Assembly: GCA_002104905.1 (NCBI GenBank)
Contig: MCFE01000095.1
Coordinates: forward strand, 1 to 64,000
Origin: Basidiobolus meristosporus CBS 931.73
Taxonomy: Eukaryota; Basidiobolomycota; Basidiobolomycetes; Basidiobolales; Basidiobolaceae
DNA: 64,000 bases
Direction: 5' to 3'
Below the pieces are notes generated by a model. It was given only the letters and a program-made list of their open reading frames with translations. It did not search any database and had not been told where the DNA came from. Positions 35,083 to 45,587 of this stretch are shown here, one piece after another. Each line of letters starts with the position of its first letter. The stretch's first letter is position 1. The position numbers were made by a program, and so were the translations under genes.

Positions 35083-35511
35083 ATGGATTTCAGTCACCTC
35101 TCCCCCGCTGAACGCTCCCATGTGGAGCAGATATTACACGAGAAGCAGGTGAGACCAGGTTTCTTTTGCCCTCAAAATGGCTATTTTATAACTAGCGTCC
35201 TGAGTAGATGAAAGATTTCATGCGTCTGTACTCCTCTCTCGTCCAAAAGTGCTTCAACCACTGCATCAAGGATTTCACCACGAAGTCACTCACCACAAAA
35301 GAGGTATTCACTACTGCTCGGCCAATGAGAGTTCCGGCGAACTAACTATGTTTAGGATACATGCGTGAACCGCTGCATCGATAAGTTTATGAAGCACAAC
35401 GGCCGAATCGGTCAGCGCTTTGCCGAACAAAACGCAGCCATGATGGCTCAACAGGCACAGCAACAGCAACAGCAACAACAACAGACACCCTCACCATTCC
35501 AATCCATGTGA
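35083..35511 (+). CDS. TIM9: Mitochondrial intermembrane-space chaperone Tim9
   Basis: There are three exons: 35083-35148, 35208-35303 and 35356-35511, giving 105 residues. Small Tims carry hydrophobic precursors across the intermembrane space as a Tim9-Tim10 hexamer. The twin CX3C motifs are CFNHC and CVNRC, separated by 15 residues. Tim9-specific features are [18 protein letters not shown] and [13 protein letters not shown]. The C-terminus carries an extra Gln-rich tail (nine consecutive Gln) absent from yeast Tim9 (87 residues). The second and third exons begin exactly at conserved blocks. No cleavable presequence, as expected for the Mia40 route. Confidence 0.96.
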
Positions 35512-35774
35512 ACACCGCATTCTTCAACCGAATTTTCACAATATCACATACTATTCATCAAAGCAAATTTTATAGATATAAAAATATCATAAATCCATGG
35601 GAAAACGATGGCTCCAAATTCCTTAGGGAAAGGCTCATATACGTGACAGTTGTGTTCTATGGCGAAGTAAATTTGGCGCCGTTTACGGGGATTGGGAAGG
35701 AGTCACCACCACACCAACCAGTTACTACGGTGGCTCGCATCTGTAATGTTTCATTGCAAACAATGAGGTGTATG

Positions 35775-36575
35775 CTAGTTAAGTGAAGAGAGAAAATCGT
35801 TTAGATTCAACGGTTTCTTTTCCTTCTCCTTGCTTTGTGATATAAGCTTTTGCAGGCCTAGCTTTTTACCCTTCTTTTTCTTGGCCGAGCTGACAGTTGG
35901 GCTGTTCCCAGCGCTCAGATTCATGGTCGGCTTGGGGGTGGGGCTATCAAGCGAACGTTTCTGGATGGTCGACTTGTCAGCTAGTGGGGAGTTTAGGTTG
36001 GTTGGCGTTGAAAGCTCGGAGCTAGTTCTCTCGAAATAAGCGGTTGGTGTCTTGGGCGTTATTGTAGTCAAATGAGTTCTATCTGTGCCGTTGAACTGAG
36101 AGATTCTGTGACATTTGTGACAGGTGTAATTGACAACATTCTTGGTTGTGTTAGAGGTCTTGGCAGTGGCGGTTTTGTTGGAGAAGTTTAAGGGGAACAG
36201 TTTCTCTACGCGTTTACTTCATGTGAGAAGTGTTAGACCAAGCGCTTTATGTTTGGGCAAGCTGGTGGAAGATGACTTCACTTACTTTTGACTAGCATTG
36301 TAGAGGTTTCTCTTCGTTTTGAAGGACGAACTGGCCTTTTTCTTCTGATTGTGCTTAACTTGAACTTTACAAGTGACCCCGGGGACAAAGAGATTCCCGC
36401 ATTTGGTACAAAACTGTGATAGGAGATTTTCGGAGAGTGTTACCTCCAAGGAGTCAGAGAGGCTGAGGAATCTTTGCGAATAAAAGGAGGAAAGCTCAGG
36501 TGAGATGGAATGGACGTGGTGTGCGATGGACCACAGGTACTCTAAGCGGGCGGAATTGTCTGCGCTTGTAGCCAT
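35775..36575 (-). CDS. RNase P/MRP protein subunit of the Rpr2/Snm1/Rpp21 family
   Basis: There are two exons, 36286-36575 and 35775-36216, with a 69 bp intron, giving 243 residues. The family binds the RNA of RNase P or RNase MRP, which mature tRNA and rRNA. A helical N-terminus (ARLEYLWSIAHHVHSISPELSSFYSQ) leads into a zinc ribbon with Cys pairs CTKCGNLFVPGVTC and CHKC separated across the intron. The basic linker KRVEKLFPL falls at the splice. A Ser/Thr/Lys-rich tail (KKKKGKKLGLQKLISQS) ends in NLNDFLSSLN. I cannot say whether it is the RNase P (Rpr2) or the MRP (Snm1) subunit. Confidence 0.8.
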
Positions 36576-36732
36576 AGTAAAGTGAGCTTAGGAGCCTGAC
36601 ATGAGTGTAGCTCTATATGGTCGATACCAGAAAAAAAAGTTCCATTTCAATCGGTAGTTTACAATAATCAAGGTTAGAGTGATCACACCTCATCCATGGA
36701 ATCGGTTTATTATGCATAAATTAACCATTAAT

Positions 36733-38404
36733 CTAGTTGGCAAATCGGGTTTGCCCATTCAAGATGTTGTAGCCATTAATGAAATCCTTTGCTGAGCAGG
36801 CTTTCTTATTCTCCAGCTTAACCATGTCACATTGGATCATGGTGCCCTCTTTGCAGACAACCTGGATGCTGTGAGATGCTCTGTCCAGGATGATGGTTCC
36901 GGGGCAGGCGTCTGATATGTCGGCAGAAGGCTCCACCATCCTGATGTTCATAAGTTGGATGGCTGAGTCGCGGAAGGTAGAAGTCAATGGAAACTAAACA
37001 GTCAAACAATCAGTATAATGCGAATACGGAACAGCATGGTGGATGTGGCGGGCTACCTTGGCTCCAATCGCCCTAAAGCGTCTGTAGATCTCTTCGGCAG
37101 ACTGTTCTTTCCAGTCAATGAGAGCCATCTCCTTGGAAATCTTTGGTGCCAGAGTGACCTTGGAAATATCTTGCGACAAAGCATTCCTCTGGGTAATGCT
37201 AAGGATGAGTATCCGTAGATGAACAATGATGATCACGAAGTGCCGGTACCTTGTTTTCCTCAAAGTTGCTCACGGTTTCGAACAGAGCCTTGGATCCAAC
37301 CTCTCCTAGATACGCCTCCATTTCATGATAAAATGGTTCTTTCGGCATGGGCTATGAACATGCTTCAGTTTCCTCTGACTGGGCCCTCTACTTGAGCTAG
37401 TGAATTGCACTCACCACTTTTACTTGCTTGAGAATACGGCCAGCATCGAAGATTTCTTCGTGCAGCTCCATGATCGAAACCCCGGTTTCCTCGTCACCAT
37501 TCAAAATTGCATACTGGATAGGTGAAGCGCCTCGGTACCTACACACAGAATGGATACATCAGTTTCTGCGAAGATGCCGACCAAATGCAATCGTTCGAAA
37601 CGGACTTGGGCAGTAGTGAGGGATGAACATTCACCGCTCCCTTCGTGAAGCTGCGCAGAATTCGGGATGGTAAGAAATATCCAAACGAAACTACCACACC
37701 TAAGTCAAAAGACCCAGTGGGATCTTGCGTGGGTTTTGGCATCTGATAACGCAAGGGGTTAGCCTAAATAAACGCACACGGTGGAGTGTGCTGAGCAATG
37801 GCTGACCTCCCAGCCCTTCATAGTCTTTGGAGGTGGATGGAACACCGACAGGCCTTCTTCTTCGGCATATATCTTCAGTGGAGCTAGGTTTAACCACTCG
37901 TCAATACCTCATATTTTACAACACATAATTGCACGAATATCACCTTTTTGAATTATCTTGAGCCCTCTTCCCCTACGCTGGTCCGGAGGAGTAACAACGT
38001 CCAAACTTTTGATAAAACCATCTGGAGTTTTCTCTAAGGTTGAAGCAAACTGTATTAGGGAAGAACGACGCTTCCATGCGCGGCTTTCGCCAAACCTTAC
38101 TTTTGTATTCCACTAAACGCTTCAAGGAGGCTAACGAAAAGTTGTCTGTTCCGAAGAAGAGAATGCGAAGTCCCTGGTTTTCTACCTAAGTAGCAGATAA
38201 GTTTAGTTGGATCGGGCTTTCAAACAGGAACCTCGAGTGCCGTTGGTTATGCAATGGAAAGGAGGAGAACGCGCCAACCTTGCTAGTGCAGAAAGTGCGT
38301 ACACCAGCAACCCGGGGAAAGCTCCTGGTGCGGAAAAAGTTGCTTGTGAGGCTTGAGAGGAACGGGGGCCTTGTATTCAGGCGGAGCAATAAGGAGCTTC
38401 CCAT
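36733..38404 (-). CDS. FMT1: Mitochondrial methionyl-tRNA formyltransferase
   Basis: There are nine exons: 38279-38404, 38096-38185, 37944-38049, 37807-37883, 37606-37763, 37415-37538, 37250-37351, 37057-37188 and 36733-36993. Phases agree throughout and give 391 residues. The enzyme formylates Met-tRNA-iMet for mitochondrial initiation, using 10-formyl-THF. The first exon is an Arg-rich mitochondrial targeting peptide. Then come [36 protein letters not shown], the catalytic-type [31 protein letters not shown], and the C-terminal domain ending KDFINGYNI. Introns 1 and 2 use donors GTTGGC and GTTTGG, the only ones that keep phase. Intron 4 is only 43 bp. The start is 217 bp from RTR1, which runs the other way. 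Confidence 0.93.
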
Positions 38405-38620
38405 GCTACCGGTTTGCAGTTGCAGTTCGTACCAGAATAGTTGTTGAGGCTGACCATTCAGAAAAATTTATTAAATCGTCCCACTCAACCTTAAAGGTGC
38501 ATAGATATATTGATCCAGCCCACACGGATTAATTATGTAATCATGTAGTTTGTAGTTGATATTTAATTGGGAAATACCTAGCGTTCAGCGCTTTCTTTTA
38601 TTCCTTAGATCAACCTACAC
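38405..38620. promoter_or_regulatory. Shared divergent promoter of FMT1 and RTR1
   Basis: The 216 bp between two start codons must hold both promoters. It is AT-rich (ATTAATTATGTAATC near 38530) with no clear consensus TATA box on either strand. Confidence 0.5.
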
Positions 38621-40640
38621 ATGGATCACCCAGATCAAAAGACCAAGGCTTCTTCGAAGCCAGAAACCGAGTATGCTGCGCCAAAACATCCACCCAACTC
38701 TCACAACTTCGTCCCACTGCCACAAAAAAAGAAAAAGAGTGGCAAAAACAAGGCCAACCAAGCCCCGAAGCCGCTGAATCGTCGACAAAAGATTGAGAAA
38801 TCCAATCTAGAGCTCAAGCGTCAAATGGAAATAACGATCATGCATTGGCAAGAGAAGTTGTTCGCCCCGGGAGTCAACCCTGAGTTACTTGCTGAAGCGG
38901 TAGGAAGTCCTGTTTGGGTTTTCTTGGAACTAGTTTCTTGCCTGCGAGTCAAGTGGTTTAACATCCCTTTTGGAAAAGGCTAGATTCTTCCGGCCTGTCC
39001 ATTTCGAAGAGATCGTTGAGGAGAGGAATTCGGAGTTTCTTTGCGGATATCCTCTATGCTCACAGCCTTGCCAGGTGAATTTTCCCCATCCGCAGTAATT
39101 CCTTCATGGGGATTTGCTCACACTTTTGTAGGATATCAAAGGGAAATATCATATCTCGTTAGAGGAACGTAAGCTGTATGATATGACGGAGTTGAGATCT
39201 TATTGCAGCGGTCTGTGCATGACCGCAGCCAAATTCTATCTCTCGCAGTTGTCAGATGAGGCGGTTTATTTGAGGGATTTGGAGAGGTATCGGGTGTCAT
39301 TGATATCCATAGGAACAACCAGGCACTGAACCTATTTCTGATTTATTACAGCTGGGGAAATGTCAAGGTAATTCCTTTGGGACATGATGCAAGGTACGGA
39401 CTGTTTCCTTTGGTCGCATGGGTTAAGTCTTTGTTGTTGAAAATACCTTTGTTGTAGCTCCGTCAACCTTCCACAGAGAATGAGCGAGGGCTTGGGGCAA
39501 GAGTTACTGTCGAATTATGTGAAAAGTATGATCGGAACACTTCAACTGCCTCAGGATGGCCTTGTGATCAAGGAAAACAATCCATCCGAGCAAGAGAAGA
39601 ATCTCCTGGCTCAAAATTTACACCTGAATGGAGCAAATTTTGATGCTGTGGACGGCTTTTCTATTCAGACAACCGGAGACAGACAGACTCCCTCGACCGA
39701 TATTCTTCCTAAGGCGAAGGCTTCCGTTTCCATTGACCCTGATGTGACTGAGCACAACACAAGTATCGATAGCTTCTTCGAGCAAGCTGACTTGGCCCGA
39801 CAACTCGCAGAAATGGAATTAAACGACAATACAAATGTAGAGCAAAGTAGGTGAAGCGTTATATAGAAGGTTTTTGCTGATTCTCACCCCTGCTTGTCGT
39901 TACTAGAATCCACATCGAGAAAGCCCAAGAAATCCAGCAAGGCAAAGAAACCCAAACCTACAATGCAGCTCTCCCTGTTCGGAAAACTGTGGACATTTTT
40001 GGACAAATGCGTCACAACAGACACTCGCCAATACATGAAGAGTTTGAGAACTGAAGTGCCATTTTCGATGTGCAATCTGGTTGCCGATACCGACGAAGAA
40101 CATCGCAATCTACTCCGACAAAACATGTTGAGCGAGAAGATGATCTCCACGTAAGTTGCGACTATTTGAATGGTTAAAGTGGCCACTGTTTCTTACCTTC
40201 GCCTTCGACTGCGATGCAAACGCCAGACTCTCGGCACTCCGTGCAGGTAAGTGATGCATCTTCATCATCACCCGATTTCGTTTAATTAACCGGGATTCAA
40301 TAGAATATCGTATAACCACCATCGTTGAAAACGAGCTCATTGGGCTCGTGGGGACGCTCGTTCTCGACGAATCAATGGTTGTATTAGATCCGGCTGAGGA
40401 TATACTTCTCTGCACAATCTTTTTGGATGCGTAAGTTATACTTCATTATGGATCCTCAATTGCACCAACTAATCGTCCGTTGCCATCAGAATCTCAAGAT
40501 ATTTCCCCTCACTCGATCGCGAGATGACGGAGGCCTCGTCGAGCATCTTTGGGTTGCTCGAGCCGCTCGGCGTCAACCGAGACAAACTGAATATCTTGAC
40601 GCAGATGATCACCGGAGAAGAGGTCAAGTTGAATAAGTGA
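38621..40640 (+). CDS. RTR1: RNA polymerase II CTD phosphatase Rtr1/RPAP2 family
   Basis: There are nine exons: 38621-38899, 38979-39074, 39132-39286, 39352-39393, 39458-39846, 39907-40150, 40227-40246, 40304-40430 and 40490-40640. They give 500 residues, longer than yeast Rtr1 (226) and closer to animal RPAP2. The family is linked to removal of Ser5 phosphate from the Pol II CTD and to Pol II nuclear import. The zinc-binding core is clear: FLCGYPLCSQPC, then YCSGLCMTAAKFYLSQLSDEAVYLR. An Arg/Lys-rich N-terminus (KKKKSGKNKANQ) precedes it. The C-terminal half, with LFGKLWTFLDKCVT and the final RYFPSL...GVNRDKLNILTQMI, matches the RPAP2 C-terminal region. Exon 7 is only 20 bp. Confidence 0.92.
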
Positions 40641-41217
40641 ATCGTTGTATTATAATAAATTCGTGTCGCGAATCGATTTGGTTTGACTGGCCAACACGCA
40701 AGACGTTAAGCTACCAAGTAGTTGGTTTCTTGTGGGAGGGGAGGGTACTGTTGAGCTGGATGTCCGTTCACAAGAATTGCCTTGGTTATCTGATCCCAAA
40801 GGCTACGGCTTCTCTGGAATTGAACGATTATTCTGCTTGGTGGGGAGCAGTTATCCAGCCGGTAACACTAGTGTTGGCTCGAGCAAAAACGGTTCTGAAG
40901 GCAAATGCTTGGTGTCGGGATAAGCCCAACATCAATTTCAAGGACATAGAGTGGACGCAGTGCAGTCTACTTCCTATTGAAAGATACACAGTGAAGGGAC
41001 ATCGTTTATTGGAACGATTCATTTGGACAACCCATGCAAGCAAGTGTGTTCAATGATGCTGCATGGAGATTTGGATGTTTTGTCGGGGAATTAAGGAGCA
41101 CGCCACATATGGACAGTGTCCGGGAATTGAGGGATCTATCGGATGGCTTGGAATAATGGACTACGGAATAATGAAATATCTATATCTAGGGTGTTCGGGG
41201 GTATATTATGCTGCGGT
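40641..41217. other. Convergent region between RTR1 and the exonuclease gene
   Basis: This 577 bp contains a frame of 139 codons overlapping the RTR1 stop (40637-41056). It has no recognised domain and no start context. I see no other feature; the region may simply be 3' UTR and spacer. Confidence 0.45.
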
Positions 41218-42333
41218 CTATCGGACAATGGCTAAAAACGCTTCCATCGTGTAGTGGGCATCATTTCCTGGGGAGGTAGAGGTGTGAATAAACCGCAGTG
41301 ATCCTTAGGCAGTAACGACCCACTTACCGGCATTGTGTAAATACTTGTGCTCAATTCCAAACTCACTCAAGATACTGGAGAGTTTTCGCTTCTGCTCAAC
41401 CTTGGTTAGCGCCATGTAGAGACTAGATGTATCAAAAGTTTCGATGGGGTCGGACAGCTTGGCGCCCATGTTCCTTAAATACTGCAGGTCGTTCTTCACA
41501 TCATGGCCAACCAGGATGGGTGGAGAGCTCATTTCCCAATCCGCCTGCAGCTGGCTCACGGTATTCAGCAACGAGGTGCACACTGATTTTCCAAACGCAA
41601 ACCGATCCTTGTTGTCGGCCACGTATTTTCCATTGCGTAGGTGATAGTTCTCCTTTACAATATAATGCTTATCCACGAACAGCCCCTTGACCGGGTTGTA
41701 TATGGTCCAACCAACCTCGGTGATAAACGTGTGATTCGCTTCGTAAGACTCGATGTCGATCGCGAAAAAGATGTATTTCTTTTGGGCCACGAACTTTCGA
41801 GCCTGTCTTAGAGAATGTAGAGTGAGGCGTTCCCGCTCTTTTCTTTCGACCATCTTCTTGTGTCTTGTGAGGTCCTTCAGTACGCGATAGTAGGTGGGGC
41901 GGCTGTCAATTTCGATCTTTTCCACGTCTTTCCACGCTTCCATCAACCGGACCGGCGGTAGCACTCTATCTATCAAGGACTCTATCTCCTTCTTCAATCT
42001 CAAATACGTAGGGGTAGATATAAGTATATACCGCAGAGAATCTTTCCGGCTGGTGCCTGGTTGAGAAAACAAAACGCTAGTTGTTAGGGTGATTCCGGTC
42101 AAAACAATGGAAACAACTGTTCGCATACCCAAGTAGAAGGTTCCAAAGGCTCCATTGGTATAGAATTCGGGGATCTTGAGTCGTTGCACCACCACTTTCT
42201 TGGCAGTGGTATCTGCTTTGAAGGCTCTGGACCATGTGCTTTCCAGGAAATCTAGTCTGTAGAGCACCGGCTCATCCTCTGTCTCGCTATCGCTAAGGAA
42301 CGCTCTTGCCAACATGGTGGTGACAGCCTTCAC
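41218..42333 (-). CDS. DEDD-type 3'-5' exonuclease-like protein (Gfd2/YDR514C family)
   Basis: There are three exons: 42129-42333, 41328-42056 and 41218-41267, giving 327 residues. The RNase H-like fold is marked by IFFAIDIESYE (Asp and Glu of motif I), ILVGHDVKNDLQYL (Asp of motif II) and, split by the last intron, HNAGNDAHYT (His and Asp of motif III). All four acidic residues are therefore present. Without the 50 bp last exon the catalytic Asp would be lost and the protein would end prematurely at VVTA. Intron 1 (72 bp, GTATGC...CTAAC...CAG) is in frame without stops. The family includes yeast Gfd2, linked to Dbp5 and mRNA export; whether this member is catalytic is unknown. It starts 225 bp from the divergent ASDURF-like gene. 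Confidence 0.8.
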
Positions 42334-42557
42334 TCAAGACAAGAGTAGGTGTGGGACATGGTAAATTCATTTTTATCTGATACTCCCGCGCGTAAACGTG
42401 TATAAAAAAATCGACTGGATTTTTCTTTTTGCTTTCAGTGTGGTTATATTATGACGATTGATCTGAAAAAAAATAGTGTTACGCGATTTAAATCGTCCAC
42501 TACAGTAACCAGCTTGTATATCGCCTTCGAAACACCCATTTTCTCTTGCGTTCCCCT
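42334..42557. promoter_or_regulatory. Shared divergent promoter with TATA box
   Basis: The 224 bp between the exonuclease gene and the ASDURF-like gene carry TATAAAAAAA at 42401-42410, oriented for the plus-strand gene. A CCCGCGCGTAAACG block lies just upstream (42385-42398). Confidence 0.5.
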
Positions 42558-43001
42558 ATGGATCTCGAAGCGAACACGAGAAGGGACAGACTTGCCAAGC
42601 TCGAACAGGAGGTAGGCTGAATTCTCCATGCTTCCGGGCTCGTTTCTAACCGACTTGTATCGTTTCAGCTTCAGGAGATCAACATCCTGAATGGCGAACT
42701 TTCTACCTTGAGACCCAAAAGTGTGAGTATACCTTAGCTTGCTTCAGCCCTCCTCTCACTGGGATATTAACTCTCAGGTAGCGTGTGTATGAGAAATGGT
42801 CTTCCACAAGCAACCTTTACTTCTTGGCAGACAAACGAGCCAACGTCACCTCAAACAAGAAAAGTTAGTAGCCAGTTGTGTTGTTCTTTTGGCTGGGGAT
42901 TTGTGCGTTGACTGTTGCTGTTTCTGTTAGAGCAAGAGATACAATTGACCAACCAGATAAAACAATTGAAGGAAGACATAGCCAAGCTGGAAAAACACTG
43001 A
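42558..43001 (+). CDS. ASDURF-like prefoldin-family microprotein
   Basis: There are four small exons: 42558-42611, 42669-42722, 42782-42863 and 42931-43001, giving 86 residues; all phases fit. The chain is helix (RRDRLAKLEQELQEINILN), a short conserved hairpin block (RVYEKWSSTSNLYFLADKR), then helix (EIQLTNQIKQLKEDIAKLEK). That is the beta-prefoldin layout. The VY...SN.[FY]FLAD block is the hallmark I recall for ASDURF, the ~96-residue microprotein made from the ASNSD1 upstream frame in mammals and found in the PAQosome/URI prefoldin-like complex. Here it is a separate gene. The start was chosen because it is the first ATG after the TATA box and begins the conserved helix. Each exon is under 85 bp, so gene finders would easily miss it. 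Confidence 0.7.
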
Positions 43002-43334
43002 TGCGCTCCGGACGATTCCTCTGGCTCACATCGCTTACTGAAAGCACTCTGTACTCTATAGCCCCTTCTAACCAAGCATGCTCCCCTACAAAGAAGTGAC
43101 ACTAGCGTAGTGAATGGCTGCACCGTGCCCCTTTCCCAACTGAATAAGATGGTTTTTGCCCAGAAAATCTAGTAAAAAGTAGAGCCCAGCTTCCCAGTGT
43201 TTGCGTTTGTGTCGGTCAATCGGGTGTGCATGACACTGTGGTGCGGTCCAAAAGCCCGTACAACGGAAATCCTCGCAAAATGAAAGATGAAGAATGGTTT
43301 ATTAATGAGCAAATCGAGCCAGTATCTGGAGCAT
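43002..43334. other. Convergent 3' region before RPL9
   Basis: The 333 bp hold the 3' ends of the ASDURF-like gene and of RPL9 (TTTATTAATGAGC near 43297). No gene seen. Confidence 0.5.
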
Positions 43335-43904
43335 TTATTCATCCTTAACAATGTTGCCCTTCTCGGAAACATAGATACCATCCAGGAACTTACGGATATC
43401 CTTGTTCTTGGCAAGGGTGGATTGCTGGATGGAGGCGGCGGATTGGGAAACGTTCTCCAGCGAGTTACCACTGAGGATGATCTCATCCTTTTGGCTCTCA
43501 GAGTGCTTGATGGTGACTCCCTCCAACATGGGCACACGGCGAATGACCTTCTCACCCAAGAAGTTACGGATCTCGACAATCTTGCTGTCATCGGAAATGT
43601 TGACGTTGATGGGGAAATGGGCATATACGAAGCGCATCTTGTATTCGAAGCCCTTGGTGACACCGGTGATCATGTTCTTGATGAGGGAGGAGATGGTACG
43701 AAGGCAGGCAACGTGTTTACGAGCACCGTGCCAGACCACCAAGCGGACCTTTTTGGCGCTAATCTTTTTGATATCCATGTTAACGTGGTGGAAATCCTTG
43801 GAAAGGGTGCCACGGGGTCCCTTAACACGGACAACACGAGACTTGATATCTACAGTCACTCCCTCGGGGATGGTAAGCTCTTCCTCCTTGTAAATATCCT
43901 TCAT
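43335..43904 (-). CDS. RPL9: 60S ribosomal protein L9 (uL6)
   Basis: One coding exon gives 189 residues (yeast Rpl9 has 191). Protein uL6 sits near the sarcin-ricin loop and the stalk base of the large subunit. The family is clear from [52 protein letters not shown] and [14 protein letters not shown]. The gene shows strong codon bias. Upstream of the ATG the minus strand reads CCAGGTTAATTTGGGCTAAAC, and a 5' UTR intron as in many ribosomal protein genes is possible but not proven. Confidence 0.97.
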   Translation of the reverse strand: MKDIYKEEELTIPEGVTVDIKSRVVRVKGPRGTLSKDFHHVNMDIKKISAKKVRLVVWHGARKHVACLRTISSLIKNMITGVTKGFEYKMRFVYAHFPINVNISDDSKIVEIRNFLGEKVIRRVPMLEGVTIKHSESQKDEIILSGNSLENVSQSAASIQQSTLAKNKDIRKFLDGIYVSEKGNIVKDE

Positions 43905-44793
43905 GTTTAGCCCAAATTAACCTGGAATCACGAACACGCATTAATGGCTGCCACAAGACACATACTCGAACGATAGATGGATACTGACCAAATGGATGGA
44001 AATGGATGAGATTAGGTAAAAGAAAGAGCTGCCCACCATCTGGACATCATTTGTACCAGATGGCCCACTGCTGGGCAAAAAATTCATGCTCCAGGATGGT
44101 GATTGGAAAATTTTCGGGCCATCCGTTCAATGGTTGGGAATGCGCACCATTCTGATTGGGATCGATCTTTTTTCACCTGGGCGCCTCGTGACTTGACGGC
44201 ACCAATCCGTCCTGGACCGTCAGCATGGATCCCTTGGCTGCTTTATGCTGTGCTGGCCAATGCGAGGAGGTCCCCGATATACCCAGCGGTTTCTTCCGCA
44301 AAGAGCACCGGAGAAGGTGGGTACTACGGAAAGCGCCAGGTTCGGATTCCTGCGCTCATCAACAGTGCGAAGGAATGCCGGAGATTCCGTCTCGAGATTC
44401 ATTGAATCTGCCTCTTTCTTCAAAATATCCCGGGTTTCCTTTACGCCTCGCAAAACCTATCCCGCAGAAGTGGATTCAGGGCTCTTAGCCTTCTCGAACG
44501 AACTCTATTTATTTACATATGCTCAGCAACTAGTGAAATACGCAAACGTCGTTCACGCAACACCACCTGGATGGTTGGATCGCGTGGCCAGAAACGAGGG
44601 GGGCAGTCAGCAGATAACCAACCCCCGGGGATATTAGAGATTAGGCAGTGACGGTGTCCAGGAGGAATACCGAGTAAAATTACATATGCAAGTGGTGGAT
44701 TACATTGGGGTGCACGATGGTTGCTGAATCGCCCAGGGATTCCATCGGGTATGGAGCTAAAGGTATGTACAGGTGAGGAAGATGACTGCCGCT
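43905..44793. promoter_or_regulatory. Promoter region of RPL9 and 3' region of the cyclin gene
   Basis: About 890 bp lie between two genes on the same strand. Near the RPL9 side is a repeated ATGGATGG/AAATGGATG block (43976-44012). The frames in it (up to 130 codons) carry no recognised domain. No tRNA or repeat was found. Confidence 0.45.
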
Positions 44794-45519
44794 TCAACCT
44801 TGAGTGACTCGTGCCAGGGTGGCAAGCGAGGCCAGCAACGAGAGCCCCGAGAGTGAGCTCAAATTGCCATACTGTGAGACCCGTTGGAGGTAATGCAATT
44901 TTTCGAGATGTGATCTTGGTCGCTTGCGATCCATCTTGGGCTGTCTCCAGCTGCTGCCGAGCCATCTTACCCACAGGAAGAAGTCCGCAGAGGTGATTCC
45001 AAGATCGTATCTAAACTGCCTCAGAAGCCAGCGCTCCATTTCCGACAACTCGGCTACTGTAATGCCCACCCTGGCCGACCACTCGGAGTTTCGAGTATTG
45101 CCGTCCAGGTGGTACTTGGTGGCCAGAAGGAGGCATGAAACAAACAATCGGGTCACGTGGTCAGGGTTGAGGGAGGAGTGGTTGAAGGAAGCGCGAAGTC
45201 GATGCATGTACTTGAGAGCTAGGATAATTACAATGGTGGGTGACTCTAGGCTTAGCAAGATGTTGGTGAAGGTCTCCTTTAGTTGGGAAGAGGAATGCAT
45301 GGGGATGGGGCCACTGGGGCTGTCGCTGAAGCTGGTGGACCAAAGGTAAGAGACCACGTTCGCCGCATATTCCGCCATCCTAAGTGTCGAGAGATCGGGG
45401 AAGTGTTGGAGGAGGAACTGGCGAGAGTCGAAGCTCGTCAGCGTGGGTCCAGGATTCCCTTGCTGCAAGGATGGCGGCGGGGTGGCTGGAATAAATATGG
45501 TATTGAATGAGGTGGCCAT
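44794..45519 (-). CDS. PHO80/PCL-type cyclin
   Basis: The frame codes for 241 residues. Cyclins of this group activate a Pho85/CDK5-type kinase. The cyclin box is visible: PTIVIILALKYMHRLRAS, then LLATKYHLDGNTRNSEWSARVGITVAELSEMERWLLRQFRYDLGI. The K/R and E positions that contact the kinase are kept, and the N..W spacing is typical of Pcl/Pho80. A 99 bp segment beginning GTAAGATGG (after FFLW, about 44982-44884) and ending CTCACAG could be an in-frame intron; removal would shorten the protein to 208 residues. I cannot tell from sequence alone which form is made. A TATA box (CTATAAAAA on the minus strand) lies at 45578-45586. Confidence 0.8.
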   Translation of the reverse strand: MATSFNTIFIPATPPPSLQQGNPGPTLTSFDSRQFLLQHFPDLSTLRMAEYAANVVSYLWSTSFSDSPSGPIPMHSSSQLKETFTNILLSLESPTIVIILALKYMHRLRASFNHSSLNPDHVTRLFVSCLLLATKYHLDGNTRNSEWSARVGITVAELSEMERWLLRQFRYDLGITSADFFLWVRWLGSSWRQPKMDRKRPRSHLEKLHYLQRVSQYGNLSSLSGLSLLASLATLARVTQG

Positions 45520-45577
45520 CTTGACGGTAAAAGGAAAACGGACAATGAGTGTAAATTTTCCCCTCCCGTGGCCGCAC

Positions 45578-45587
45578 GTTTTTATAG
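45578..45587 (-). promoter_or_regulatory. TATA box of the cyclin gene
   Basis: The minus strand reads CTATAAAAACG about 60 bp upstream of the ATG at 45519. Confidence 0.5.

Noticed and set aside
40637-41056. 139-codon frame after RTR1
   Set aside because: It overlaps the RTR1 stop, has no domain and no promoter-like sequence.
43287-43910. 207-codon open frame on the plus strand
   Set aside because: Antisense shadow of RPL9, again due to codon bias.
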